Assembly: GCA_016283615.1 (NCBI GenBank)
Contig: JAEENG010000128.1
Coordinates: 1 to 38,526 of the forward strand
Length of the DNA: 38,526 nt
Direction of reading: 5' to 3'
DNA from: Treponema sp.
GTDB lineage: Bacteria > Spirochaetota > Spirochaetia > Treponematales > Treponemataceae
Below the pieces are notes generated by a model. That model worked only from the letters and a program-made list of their open reading frames with translations, was not told the DNA's origin and made no database searches. Position numbers and translations under genes: made by a program. Numbering within the stretch: the stretch's first letter is position 1; each line of letters opens with the position of its first letter. Shown here piece after piece: positions 10,314 to 20,600 of this stretch.

Positions 10314-11185
10314 ACCTCTACTTTTTTGGCAACATGTTGAATTATGCTTCTCTTTTGATGATTGCCTCTTCCGGAGCAGCCTTTGCCCTCAAAAACGGCC
10401 AGGTAAATCTCGGCGGCGAAGGTCAGATTTATCTCGGAGGCTTTACAGGCGCAATTTTTATAAACTTTCTTGTACGCACAACTCTTATGCCGGCCTGGGC
10501 AGTTATTACCGCTGCAATGCTTGGAGCGGTTTTGTGCGGCGTCCTTTTTAATTTTCTCTGCGCACTGTTAAAACTCCACAAGGGCGCCGATGAACTTTTA
10601 ACAACATTTCTGCTCAGTTCTGCGCTGATTCCGCTGATTGACGGGGCTATCGCAGGCCCGCTGCGCACAAAGGAAGGTAATCTTCTGTGCACAGAATTTA
10701 TTCCCGGAAACATGCATTTGTGGAATCTTTTACCGCCATCAAGCCTTAATATAAGCGCTTTTTTTGCCGTTGCAATCTGCATTTTCTCGGCACTTATTCT
10801 TACAAAAACTTATTTTGGAAAAAAAATCTATCTGTACGGTATTGCCCCGGACTTTACAGTTTACAGCGGCTACTCAAAATTCAGCAGGGTGAGCATTCCG
10901 TTATGCCTTTGCGGAGCACTCCACAGTCTTGCGGGCTTTTTTGCCGTCACAGGAACTTATTACACCTGTCACTCAGGCTTTTACGCAGGAGCCGGCTGGA
11001 ACGCATTGAGCATCGCACTTTTGTCAAAATCAAATCCTGTCGTGATAATTTTTGTTTCGCTTTTTTACAGTCTGATTTTTACTTTTGCACAAAACTTGAC
11101 TTTACAGAATACGTTCGGCTTTGATCTGCCGTCGCTTTTCCAGGGAGTGATTTTCTTACTGATTGCATTGAGGAAGGTAAAATGA
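10310..11185 (+). CDS. rfuC: ABC transporter permease, RfuC-like
   Basis: Hydrophobic permease with LGGEGQIYLGGFTGAI and LHKGADELLTTFLLS motifs of the BMP-associated permease family; 4-nt overlaps on both sides. Confidence 0.75.
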   Translation: MNLYFFGNMLNYASLLMIASSGAAFALKNGQVNLGGEGQIYLGGFTGAIFINFLVRTTLMPAWAVITAAMLGAVLCGVLFNFLCALLKLHKGADELLTTFLLSSALIPLIDGAIAGPLRTKEGNLLCTEFIPGNMHLWNLLPPSSLNISAFFAVAICIFSALILTKTYFGKKIYLYGIAPDFTVYSGYSKFSRVSIPLCLCGALHSLAGFFAVTGTYYTCHSGFYAGAGWNALSIALLSKSNPVVIIFVSLFYSLIFTFAQNLTLQNTFGFDLPSLFQGVIFLLIALRKVK

Positions 11186-12018
11186 GTTTTTCAGTTGAAT
11201 TAATATTATCGTTTCTGATATTTTCTGCGCCTCTTTTACTTGCTTCAATCGGAGCCCTGATCAGCGAAAGAAGCGGTCACTCAGCCCTCTTTATGGAAGG
11301 AATTATCAATGCAGGCGCCTTTGCATGTTTTGCCTTTACCCACGCAGCTTCTTCAAGAATCGCAGGCGCCGTTCTTGCGCTTATTTTTGTGACAGTTTTA
11401 TTCAGGATTATTTTCAGGGCAGTTTTGTCTTCAAATTCAAACGAATTTATCGTTTACCTCGCATTGAATCTTTTATCCGGCGCCCTCATAAGTTTATTCA
11501 GTTTTTTGATATTCAAAAGCCGTGGAGTTTTACAACAGACCTGCGAAACTCAGAATATATTTTTAATCCGCCTCGTGACCGCCGCCGCTTCCTATTCAAT
11601 AAGTGCAGTTCTCGTCGCATTTTTACATGCAACAAACACCGGTCTAAAGCTTAGAATCACCGGAACGGACAAGGCCCTTCTTAAAATACAGAAAGTTGAC
11701 ACCAGCCGCCTTGAACTTATGGCTTTGACCATCGCCGCATTCTGCGGATGTGCGTGCGGCTGTGTTTTGACAAACCGTCTGCAGGCCTTTGTCCCAAACA
11801 TTGCAAGCGGAACAGGATGGCTTGCACTTGCCGCAGTATTTTTGGGCAAAAAAAACACGGCCCTTACAATCGCAGCCGTGTTCATTTTTAGTATCGCGCA
11901 GTTTGCAGCGACAAATATTCAGAACTTTACAACCTTTCAGGCAGTTCCTTCAAGTTTACTTCTGGCACTGCCCTATTTAATCGCTTTGTTCTGTATCAGT
12001 ATACGCTCAAAATCTTAG
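11182..12018 (+). CDS. rfuD: ABC transporter permease, RfuD-like
   Basis: Hydrophobic; ISERSGHSALFMEGIINAGAFACF motif of the paired permease; last gene of the operon. Confidence 0.75.
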   Translation: MSFSVELILSFLIFSAPLLLASIGALISERSGHSALFMEGIINAGAFACFAFTHAASSRIAGAVLALIFVTVLFRIIFRAVLSSNSNEFIVYLALNLLSGALISLFSFLIFKSRGVLQQTCETQNIFLIRLVTAAASYSISAVLVAFLHATNTGLKLRITGTDKALLKIQKVDTSRLELMALTIAAFCGCACGCVLTNRLQAFVPNIASGTGWLALAAVFLGKKNTALTIAAVFIFSIAQFAATNIQNFTTFQAVPSSLLLALPYLIALFCISIRSKS

Positions 12019-13626
12019 AAAGCTTTTCTTTACCGATAATCTTCATAAAGTTTGCAAGGCGCGGGCCCTGGTCTTTATTGATAATCGCATGATAAAGGGC
12101 TGTAAAGAGCGATTTTGCGTCCAGACCAAGTTCAGTTGCAATGTCGTACATAGCCTGCTGGCAGTCACGGTCAGTTGCAAAAGTTCCAATCTTTGGTACA
12201 ACTTCGTCTCTTACGCGTTTTACAGCTGTAAGCATGTCGCCTGTAATATCATCTGACTTGCTGCCGTCATTGCGGATTGTAAAGCACATATCAGGAGCGC
12301 AGTCCGGAGCACTTTCTGTAATCCAGTACCATGCGCATGCACAGCGGCGGCGGAGTGTTTCTTCCTGTTCTGGTTTTACGTCACCAAGAGAAGCGATTAC
12401 TGCATCAACATCTCCTGAGTAAGTCTGGAGAAGAGTTGTCAAAAGACGGAATGGAACCTGGTAAGGCATTACTTTTGGCATGCCGTCAATCTGGCTCAAT
12501 TCGTAGAGGCGCTTTTCGCGGAGCAGAAGCTGTTCACGTTTTGCTGGATCCTTTTCTTTTGGTTCTTCAACTCCCCAAACGAGGCGTTCTGTTCTGTCGT
12601 ATGCTTCGTACAATGTCAAAACATCCAGGTCGAACGAAATTGAGAATTCATGATCAACTTTGTTTGAAGCAAAAATATAGCGGAGAACTTCGCCCTGATA
12701 AACTTCGAGAGCATCTACGAGAGAGATAACCTTTCCTTTTGAAGAAGACATCTTTCCAGGAACTCCCTTGAGTTTTACAAAGTCATACTTCATTGTTACA
12801 GGAGCGTCCCAGCCGTAAAGCTGTTTAGAAACGAGTTTTGCTGTATCGTATGAACCGCCCGGAGAAATATGGTCTTTTCCGCCAGGTTCAAAGCAAACCT
12901 TTTCTTCGTTCCATCTCATCGGCCAGTCTACACGCCATCCGAGTTTGAATTCTTTTGAAGTGCGGAGGTCACCCTTTTCTACGTGGCCGCAGGCATTACA
13001 TTTGTATGTAATTCCGTATTCGCCGTCATATTCGAGGATTTCTGTTTCGTCTTTGTTACATTTGCAGCAGAATGCGGCAACAGGCCAGTAAACGTCGCTG
13101 TCCTTCATTTTGTGTTCATCATCGCGGTATTCGTTGAGGCACTTTTTGATAACATCGCGTTTCTGCATTGCGATTTTCATGCCTTCTGTGTAGCGGTTTG
13201 CGCGGTAGCGGCTTGCCTGATACAAAAATTCAGGATGAATACCAACGCGCGGAAGCTGGTTTTCGATATCTTTTTCGTGGTGACGGGCATAGTTTTCGTC
13301 ACGGTCAAAGGTATCCGGAACCATAGTAATCGGATAGCGCAGGTATTTTTCGAGAACTTCAGGTTTTGGCATGTTTGCAGGAACCTTACGGAATACATCG
13401 TAGTCGTCCCATGAGTAAATAAAGCGTACATTCTTGCCGCGGTCGCGAAGTGCACGAACAACTAAATCTACGGTGATAATTTCGCGGAAGTTACCGATAT
13501 GAACTGTTCCCGACGGAGTAATACCAGAAGCACAAGTGTAAGAATCTCTGTCTCCCTTGGCTTTAATAATGCGTTCTGCCTGCTGGTCAGCCCAGTGGCA
13601 AAGTTCTTTTTCGTTTCTTTGTGACA
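11996..13626 (-). CDS. lysS: Lysyl-tRNA synthetase, class I
   Basis: ASGITPSGTVHIGNFREIITVDLVVRAL (HIGN) and KMSSSKG motifs, zinc-ribbon CCKCNKDE..CNACG. Start placed at MSQRNEKELCHWAD (13626) rather than the ORF-track start 13753, which would overlap the neighbour. Confidence 0.95.
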
Positions 13627-13679
13627 TAGTTCTCTGATTATATTGAAAAAAGACTGTTTGTACAATAAAGGGCCGGATT

Positions 13680-14750
13680 CTATTCAAAAACCGGGTAGCA
13701 CTCAAAGCCCGCTGTGCGGAGCTCGTCGCCCATTGTGCCCTTTGAATTTTCATCCACGGCTACAATGTAGTAAGTTGTGCCGCTCGGTCTGACTTCGCTG
13801 GTGATGGTGGCTGTAAAACCTTTGTCCTTGAGACGGTCTACGAGGCCCTGTGCGTTTGACTTGTCTTTAAAAAGTCCGAGCTGCTGGCGTACGACTTTTT
13901 CCTGCTTTTCGGCTGTTTTTTCAGGGGCGGTCTTTTTAGTTGAATCCGTCTTGTCTGAAGAAGTTTTGTCCGAAGCCGCCTTGTCTTTTGTTGAATTTTC
14001 TTTTTTTTCTACGACAGTGCCTGTAAGTTCAACATCCGGTGTTGATGTGGAAGAGCGTGGAACAAAATACCAGAATGGCGCCGGCAGAGTCTGTGCCTGA
14101 CCTTTAACGATTGCAGCTTCCGGCGATTTTGGGTATTCATTTTTAAGCCTGTCTGAATAGGACTTTTCGCCTGTGATGTGCCACAAAGTAAGCAAAACCT
14201 GCGGGCAGACCGGCTTCATAGATTCAAGGGTTGAATAAGTTTTGAGCATGGCAACGGATTCTGTCGTGTCGCTGATTTTTGTTGAACGGCACAAGACGCA
14301 CCACTGCTCGTACAGTTTTACGTATGCAATAATCTGATTGTTTTTTGAGGAGCGCACCGGAGAATTCAAATAAGTCTGGGCAGAGTTATAATCTCCAAAA
14401 CTTAAGGCGCATCTTACTGCGTCGATTACAAGCTGTTCGCTCGTTTTTTTTGGCATTCCTTCTGCATCACCTGCAGCGATTGCCGCAGCACTTGCGTACG
14501 AGTTAAGCGCATCCTGATACAAGCCCTTCTGCTCCTGGACGCTTCCTAAAAATGCCCATGCGCTTCTTTTGTCGGAAGCAGCCGTCAAAGAAGGAATCTG
14601 CTTTTTTAAGTACTGGATACTCTGATCAATCGTGTCTTTTTTTGCGCTTTCCTTAGCAAGCGAAAGTGCGGTTTGTGCGGTCTGTGCAGTCTGTGCGCTC
14701 AACGCAGATGCAATAAAAAGTGAACAGAGCAGGGATGCGAGTTTTTTCAT
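13680..14750 (-). CDS. Secreted tetratricopeptide-like / SPOR-domain protein
   Basis: Signal peptide MKKLASLLCSLFIASALSAQ; helical repeat region; K/T/S/E-rich linker; C-terminal SPOR-like QLGLFKDKSNAQGLVDRLKDKGFTATITSEVRPSGTTYYIVAV. Confidence 0.75.
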   Translation of the reverse strand: MKKLASLLCSLFIASALSAQTAQTAQTALSLAKESAKKDTIDQSIQYLKKQIPSLTAASDKRSAWAFLGSVQEQKGLYQDALNSYASAAAIAAGDAEGMPKKTSEQLVIDAVRCALSFGDYNSAQTYLNSPVRSSKNNQIIAYVKLYEQWCVLCRSTKISDTTESVAMLKTYSTLESMKPVCPQVLLTLWHITGEKSYSDRLKNEYPKSPEAAIVKGQAQTLPAPFWYFVPRSSTSTPDVELTGTVVEKKENSTKDKAASDKTSSDKTDSTKKTAPEKTAEKQEKVVRQQLGLFKDKSNAQGLVDRLKDKGFTATITSEVRPSGTTYYIVAVDENSKGTMGDELRTAGFECYPVFE

Positions 14751-15217
14751 CAGTTTGACGAGCCTCCGTCAACCTTTGGAACATCATTTGGAGAAGTTTT
14801 TTCTTCTTTTTTAGCGGCATCTTTTGCCTTCTGCTTCTGTGCTTTCTGTTCTTTCTGTGCTTTTTGAGTTTCCTTTTCGGCCTTTTTTGCCGCATGCTCG
14901 GCGAGAGTTTTTTCTTTCTGAGCGGCCTTTTCTTTTGCACGCTCTTCTTTCTGAGCCTTCCTTAATTCAAGCTGTTTTTGCTTTTCGGCGGCCTGTTCAA
15001 TTTCTTCTTTTGACATTCTCTTTTTGATGAATGTAAAAGGAGTCATTACGAGCACACCTGCAAAGAAAGAAATCAGGACTGTCAAAAAGGCAGGAATTTT
15101 GTGCAGTGTTACAAATACAAAGTTGATGTCGCAGCGATACGCGTCGCCGAGATTGAATCCACAAAAAATTGTAACAAGAACAAGCAGAATAATAATTCCA
15201 ATAAGTTTAAATGGCAT
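14750..15217 (-). CDS. LapA-like two-helix membrane protein with K/E/A/Q-rich cytoplasmic tail
   Basis: Two hydrophobic segments then a long charged low-complexity tail (KAQKEERAKEKAAQKEKTLAEHAAKKAEKETQKAQKEQKAQ). Confidence 0.55.
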   Translation of the reverse strand: MPFKLIGIIILLVLVTIFCGFNLGDAYRCDINFVFVTLHKIPAFLTVLISFFAGVLVMTPFTFIKKRMSKEEIEQAAEKQKQLELRKAQKEERAKEKAAQKEKTLAEHAAKKAEKETQKAQKEQKAQKQKAKDAAKKEEKTSPNDVPKVDGGSSN

Positions 15218-15256
15218 ATATCCCCCTTTCGCTTCTTACTTAACTCGCTGGGCAGT

Positions 15257-16663
15257 TTATTCTACCATTATACCTTTAAATGTGTTGCCGCTCAATGATT
15301 CGAGGCGGACTGTTACGAAGGTGCCGATTAATTTTTTGTCGGCTTTAAAGGCTACGCGTTCGTTCTGTTCTGTTTTGCCTAAAAGTTCTGTTTCGTCGTC
15401 GCGACTTACAATGTCGGCTAAAACTTCAATTGTTTTTCCGAGGCGGCTCTTCATCACCTGGCCGGTATGTTTAAGCTGAAGGTCAATCACTTTCTGCAGG
15501 CGCGCTTTCTTTACTTCAACCGGAATCTGATCCGGATACTTTGCGGCAGGAGTTCCTTCGCGCGGATTGTAATAATACATGAAGGCACTTTCAAACTTTA
15601 TTTCTTCCATGAACGAAAGAATATCTTCAAACTGCTCTTCTGTTTCTCCCGGAAAGCCCACCATTAAGTCTGTTATAAGTTCAACATCAGGAATTGCCTT
15701 ACGGAGTTTTTTTACAAGTTCAATAAATTCTTCGCGCGTATTTTTGCGGTTCATGCGGCGGAGAATTTCAGAATTTCCGTGCTGGGCCGCAATGTGAAAG
15801 CCGTGGCATACATGTTTGTCGTGAGCAATCATTTCGATTAATTCATCAGAAAAATCATTCGGGTTTGATGACTCAAAACGAATCCACTTTATGGAAGATG
15901 AAGTTTCATCAAGGTGGCGGCTGATTTTTTTAAGAAGCTTAGGAAAGTTTAATTCCCCGCCCTCTGCAGTTTCATCCTTACAGCGGTAGGCATTTACGTT
16001 TTGTCCCAGAAGGGTAATTTCCTTTACACCGCGTCCTGAAAGATAGTCAATTTCTGCCAGAATCTGCTCTGCCGGGCGGCTCACTTCCCTTCCGCGCACA
16101 TAAGGAACGATACAGTAAGTACAGAAATTATTGCAGCCGTGCATGATCGGAACAAAGGTTGAAAAAGCTTCCTGCTCATAGCTGATTTTAGGGAAGGTAT
16201 ATTCACTTTCTTCTTTAATGTCAAAAGGTTTGTCGTGATTTTCTATGGCAGTAATAATGTCGCCAAACTTGTATTTACCGAAAGTTCCTACGACAAAATC
16301 AATAACCGGATAATCTTTTTTTACGCTGTCCAGAAGACGCTCTGCCATACAGCCCATCAAAACAACATAAAAAGGAACAACGCCGTGTTCTTCAACATAT
16401 TTTACGGCAGGCTGCATTTCTTCAAAACGGGTTTTTGCGCCGGGCTCTTTGTGGCGGATTTTTTTTACGCCTGAATAATAGCCCAGACGTCCGAAAATAC
16501 GGTTTTCAGCAGAGCCCCGGACAGAACACGTATTGATTATTACAACGTCAGCAAGCTCCGGCTTTTCGGCCTTAGACCAGCCGCGGCTGATAAAGAGATT
16601 TTCCACTGCAGCAGATTCTGCAATATTCATTTCGCAGCCGTAAGTTTCAAAAAAATATGTCAC
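15257..16663 (-). CDS. miaB: tRNA-2-methylthio-N6-dimethylallyladenosine synthase
   Basis: MTYFFETYGCEMNIAESAAVE...VIINTCSVRGSAENR...GCNNFCTYCIVPYVRGREVSRP...ITLLGQNVNAY...DLMVGFPGETEEQF. Confidence 0.95.
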   Translation of the reverse strand: MTYFFETYGCEMNIAESAAVENLFISRGWSKAEKPELADVVIINTCSVRGSAENRIFGRLGYYSGVKKIRHKEPGAKTRFEEMQPAVKYVEEHGVVPFYVVLMGCMAERLLDSVKKDYPVIDFVVGTFGKYKFGDIITAIENHDKPFDIKEESEYTFPKISYEQEAFSTFVPIMHGCNNFCTYCIVPYVRGREVSRPAEQILAEIDYLSGRGVKEITLLGQNVNAYRCKDETAEGGELNFPKLLKKISRHLDETSSSIKWIRFESSNPNDFSDELIEMIAHDKHVCHGFHIAAQHGNSEILRRMNRKNTREEFIELVKKLRKAIPDVELITDLMVGFPGETEEQFEDILSFMEEIKFESAFMYYYNPREGTPAAKYPDQIPVEVKKARLQKVIDLQLKHTGQVMKSRLGKTIEVLADIVSRDDETELLGKTEQNERVAFKADKKLIGTFVTVRLESLSGNTFKGIMVE

Positions 16664-16748
16664 GATGACTCCTGAAAATTAAACTCAGGGAAGTCTAGCA
16701 GAAACAGGGGATTTTTTCTATACATACAGGTAAGAAGCGGTTCTGTTT

Positions 16749-17048
16749 TCAGATGGCCCGCTGGTACTTAGTTACATCAAGTGGTTCAAGCACTGTCTTC
16801 AATGATGCAGAAACAGATTCATTATCTGTATTTTTATATTCAATTTTTACGTGAAAGTTTGATTTGAGTCCTGTGATGAATTCGTCCGCCCACGATGGTG
16901 CAAGAACTTTTACTTTTGCAAAATCAAGAGAAATAATATCATTGTCTTTTAAATCCCTAAAAAGATATGCTGAGGCCCCAAGAAAAGCCTCTCGACCTGC
17001 AGGTCTCGACATAAGCATCTCTCCAAAAGTTGACATATCTACTGTCAT
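16749..17048 (-). CDS. STAS-like domain protein (DUF4325-type)
   Basis: GREAFLGASAYLFRDLKDNDIISLDFAKVKVLAPSWADEFITGL matches the DUF4325 pattern; start abuts the stop of the upstream ATPase-like gene. Confidence 0.65.
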   Translation of the reverse strand: MTVDMSTFGEMLMSRPAGREAFLGASAYLFRDLKDNDIISLDFAKVKVLAPSWADEFITGLKSNFHVKIEYKNTDNESVSASLKTVLEPLDVTKYQRAI

Positions 17049-17603
17049 TTAATTCTCCTTACAGGATAAAATACAAAAGCATCCTTTATGATTATAATCT
17101 GATTGAATAAAAGTATACCCATTTCCATCGGCAGCGCATACAGCATTTCCGGACTGGAAATAAAAATCCCATTTATTTTCAACTACAGAAGAAATAACAA
17201 ATTTTAGACCATTACCACGCATTTCAGGAGCCCGACCAGAAACGGCCTGTGTAAATGCAATTTGAATTGCCTGCATGTCATTCTGAATGTTTTTTACAAC
17301 CCGTGAAAGCGTGTCTTTTAATCCCGCGCCAAAATCACACATAAAAATATGCTGTGGTGCAGAATCGAAATCGCAAAACACCCCTTTCGGAACATCAATC
17401 GGAAAGGAAAAATTATGGTCAAATGTGTTAGCACCAATTTCGCCAACTACGGCACCAAGAAGCCAGTTTTCAGAATGAGCAGTATATGAAGAAAGTCTTG
17501 CATCAAAAACATCTCTGGTTCGTGATATTGAGTCAACATATTGACCATCTTTTATACGAGAAATCTTTTCAATAAAAGACTGAACTATATTTTCAGAAAT
17601 CAA
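17049..17603 (-). CDS. GHKL/HATPase-like ATP-binding protein
   Basis: GEIGANTFDHN (N-box-like), FMCDFGAGLKD (D-x-G-x-G-like), MRGNGLKFV (G2-like); co-directional and contiguous with the DUF4325 gene. Confidence 0.6.
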   Translation of the reverse strand: MISENIVQSFIEKISRIKDGQYVDSISRTRDVFDARLSSYTAHSENWLLGAVVGEIGANTFDHNFSFPIDVPKGVFCDFDSAPQHIFMCDFGAGLKDTLSRVVKNIQNDMQAIQIAFTQAVSGRAPEMRGNGLKFVISSVVENKWDFYFQSGNAVCAADGNGYTFIQSDYNHKGCFCILSCKEN

Positions 17604-17647
17604 TTAAAACACCTGAAAAGCATGATACCATACACTTTCCGAAAAAT

Positions 17648-20600
17648 CTACTTCTGCTTCACCTCACTCATTACGCTTGTGCCGTCGGCAAAGTGGAAGA
17701 TAGTCACGTATGAGTAGCCGGATGGAATCTCGCTGACTGGGGCTGTGTAGGTGGCGGTTGAAGTATTGTCCAGCCAGACGCTGTTGATGAGCTTTAAGCC
17801 ATACTCGCGGCCTTTTGTTTCCCAGATGGCTTTGATGTAGGTTTCATCATCAACGGCTGGGTCTATGGCTTTGGCTTCTGCAAGTTTTACGTCCAGGTCG
17901 CCCAGCATATCTGTTGGGAATGTCATGGTGTGGGCAAAACATGGTGCATCGTAATAAACCTGATATGCACCACCGAGTCCTGGAATTACAGATTTGCTTT
18001 TGCAGCAGGCGGCTTTTTCTGAAGCGGATTTGAGTTCGTAGGCAGGACACATAAAAGTATAGCAAGAATTAAAATGTGGAGCATTTATTATTCCTATCAT
18101 TTTTTCATATATTGTATAGATTTGAAAAAATGATGTGTTTTCTCCCGCAGAATATGAAAACTCCAGAGGCTCATCTTTATCACGTTGAGTTCTTCCCATT
18201 AATTTTTGCCATTTATTATCTGAAAGTTCATTAATATGAGTCATTTCCCACCAGTCTGAAAAGTCATTCCTCTCTATTTCTATTTTTTTAATTTTTTCAA
18301 CATAAAGTTTAGAATCATTCATATAGACTTTAGGGGAACCTGGAACTGTAATGTTGGATACAGAATAAGAAGTTATTCCTTCATTTCCGTAATTATCCTT
18401 AAGATGAAATACAATATCATAATCACCTTCAACAAAGTTATCATAATTTAAACAAATTTGCGTTGCAGATTCTTCATCATAAGAGGCTTTTTGAGGAATC
18501 AATCCAATTAGAGAACTTTTATCATATTTTATTGTAGCTTTAATACTACTTTTTCTAATCATATAATAATCGAACTCATTTAATCCTAATGTATTTTTAA
18601 CTATTCCAGCATCTCCGCCATCAGTCGGAAAAAATTTATATTCGGAGGAAGAACCAATTTTATAGGCTGAAAATAACCATGCATTATTCGGTGCGGAAAC
18701 ATATTTGTAATCGTTAACCCAATGAACATCAAAATATGGTGCTATATTGTCGTAAGTAGCATTGATAGTTCCATAGTCATAGTCATAGTCATCACTTTTA
18801 AATACTTGTGAAGTATTATTGTTTTTTGCAAAAAGCGTTACTGTATATGAATTTCCACTTGGAACAGTAAAATCAAAATCTGCATAATTAGAATCACCAT
18901 AACATACTCCATAAGTAAAACCTGGTGTCTTTGTGAAATTGTCTGACACATGAACAGTATGTGTTCCTGCATTTTTTTGTTTTGAGGCATCTTCAACTGT
19001 AAATGAAATTGTTTCTGGAAACGATGGTTCGTTTGTTTCATTCTCGACATCCGTTACAAGCTGCTTACCATCATTATCATAAGAAATATACAGTGTATAA
19101 GGTTTTTCTGGCATTGCCGAATAGTAATAAACATTACTTGTAATTTTTGTAAACGGTAAAATATAAAGTTTGTAAATACCGGCAGGACAAAATGTCGTAT
19201 CAAAAAATGAATAAAATGATAACCTAAAACCATATGAATCCGCATTTTCTCTAATTCTATATTCTGAAACTGCTGAATTTGTATTTTCCTGAAATGTATA
19301 CAAGACAATATATCCATCTGATTTATTAACATAATCAAAGCTATAATAATAATCAGTAAATATACCTTCTCCAGCATGAACAGCCATTGATTGTTTTTTT
19401 CGTGAAACTATACAGGATTGAGCAGGTAGATTAATATTTAGTGTCTTCACATTTCCAACTTCATCAAAAATTGACAGTTTTACAAAGCAATATTTATCTG
19501 CCTGTCGGTCGAATGAAAACAGTCTATCTTCAGAACCTGTTACTGAATTTGTGATGCTGTTTTGCGAATAGCCCCAACTAAACCTATATTTACATAAACT
19601 TTTTTTGCCTTCATAAAATGTTTCTCCGGAAAAGTTATTATTTCTAAAATCAAATTCTTCTGTAATAATGCCATTATCATCGGAAGTTCTGTTATTAATA
19701 AAATTATCATAAATCGAAAAATAAAGACCGTAGCTTGCCGTCGAATTTTTCTCAGCATCCTTAGAAGTTGGATTTCCATTTCTTAAAGGTAAATTGGGTT
19801 TTGATGCTTCACTATCGTTGAGTGTTGTGTCCTTAATCACATACCAGGTTCGCGTTGCTTTACTTCCAGCGTAATCTTCGAAAACAAAATCCAGTTGAAC
19901 AACTCCATCGAATAGAGACTGCAATTCATATACCTGTTTAGTAAACATGGCTGCCGTATAAGGCTCACTAGCTTTACAAGCCTGACTTGTTACAGTTGCA
20001 TCAACAGTTCTGATAAGTGTCTCCTGAATTGTAAGCTGCTTGTATCCAGAGCCCTCGTCTGAGACTGTGGCATCAAAATAAATCTTCGCGCCTACATGAT
20101 TAAGAGGGTAGGTTTTTGCAGTAAAATTTGTAAAGGCAAGTGTAGAAAGTTCTGTGTATGTGTCGTTCTCCACAGCAGTATATTCATCAGAACTGTTCTT
20201 TTGAATATCAAAACCGCGTTTGTACATTTTCATTGTAACTGTCGGAGCGATAGTTTCCATATTATGATTAATTCTGTACACCCATGAGGCATCGGCTTCT
20301 TTGAGTCTGTTGCCGTCTGTGTCGCTCACTTTTGAAATATCAAATACTATGCGGATGTTTCTTAAGTCGCTGTCATTTTTTACCAGGGCATCGCGGATGG
20401 TGTTCTTTGGTTTTAAGGTCAAAGTTTTTCCGTCAGCTGACCAGGAAGGAGCGTTGAAGTATTCTTCGTAATGTTCGTATTCATTTGAAGGATTTACAAT
20501 CTGAATTGTTCCCTTCATTCCCTGCGCATCGGCTTCTGAATACAGGTTAAAGGTGTCGGTTTTCATTGCTTTATTAAATATAATTACAACCGGGGTATCG

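Noticed and set aside
11592-11885. Numerous 60-145 aa ORFs opposite or out of frame to rfu, lysS, folE2, cysK and the MCP
   Set aside because: Overlap confidently assigned genes in other frames with no RBS or family similarity.
11996-12018. Convergent overlap of rfuD and lysS 3' ends
   Set aside because: Short convergent overlaps are common in compact genomes.
11996-13626. Class I LysRS as a novelty
   Set aside because: Class I lysyl-tRNA synthetase is already well known in spirochaetes.
14664-14700. 9-bp tandem repeat (TGTGCGGTC-like) in the SPOR protein signal region
   Set aside because: In-frame (encodes AQT repeats) near the signal peptidase site; degenerate, minor length polymorphism at most.
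18778-18798. ATAGTC hexamer tandem repeat in the large lipoprotein
   Set aside because: Only about three copies, a multiple of three (adds DY residues), so no frame switching; likely simple low complexity.
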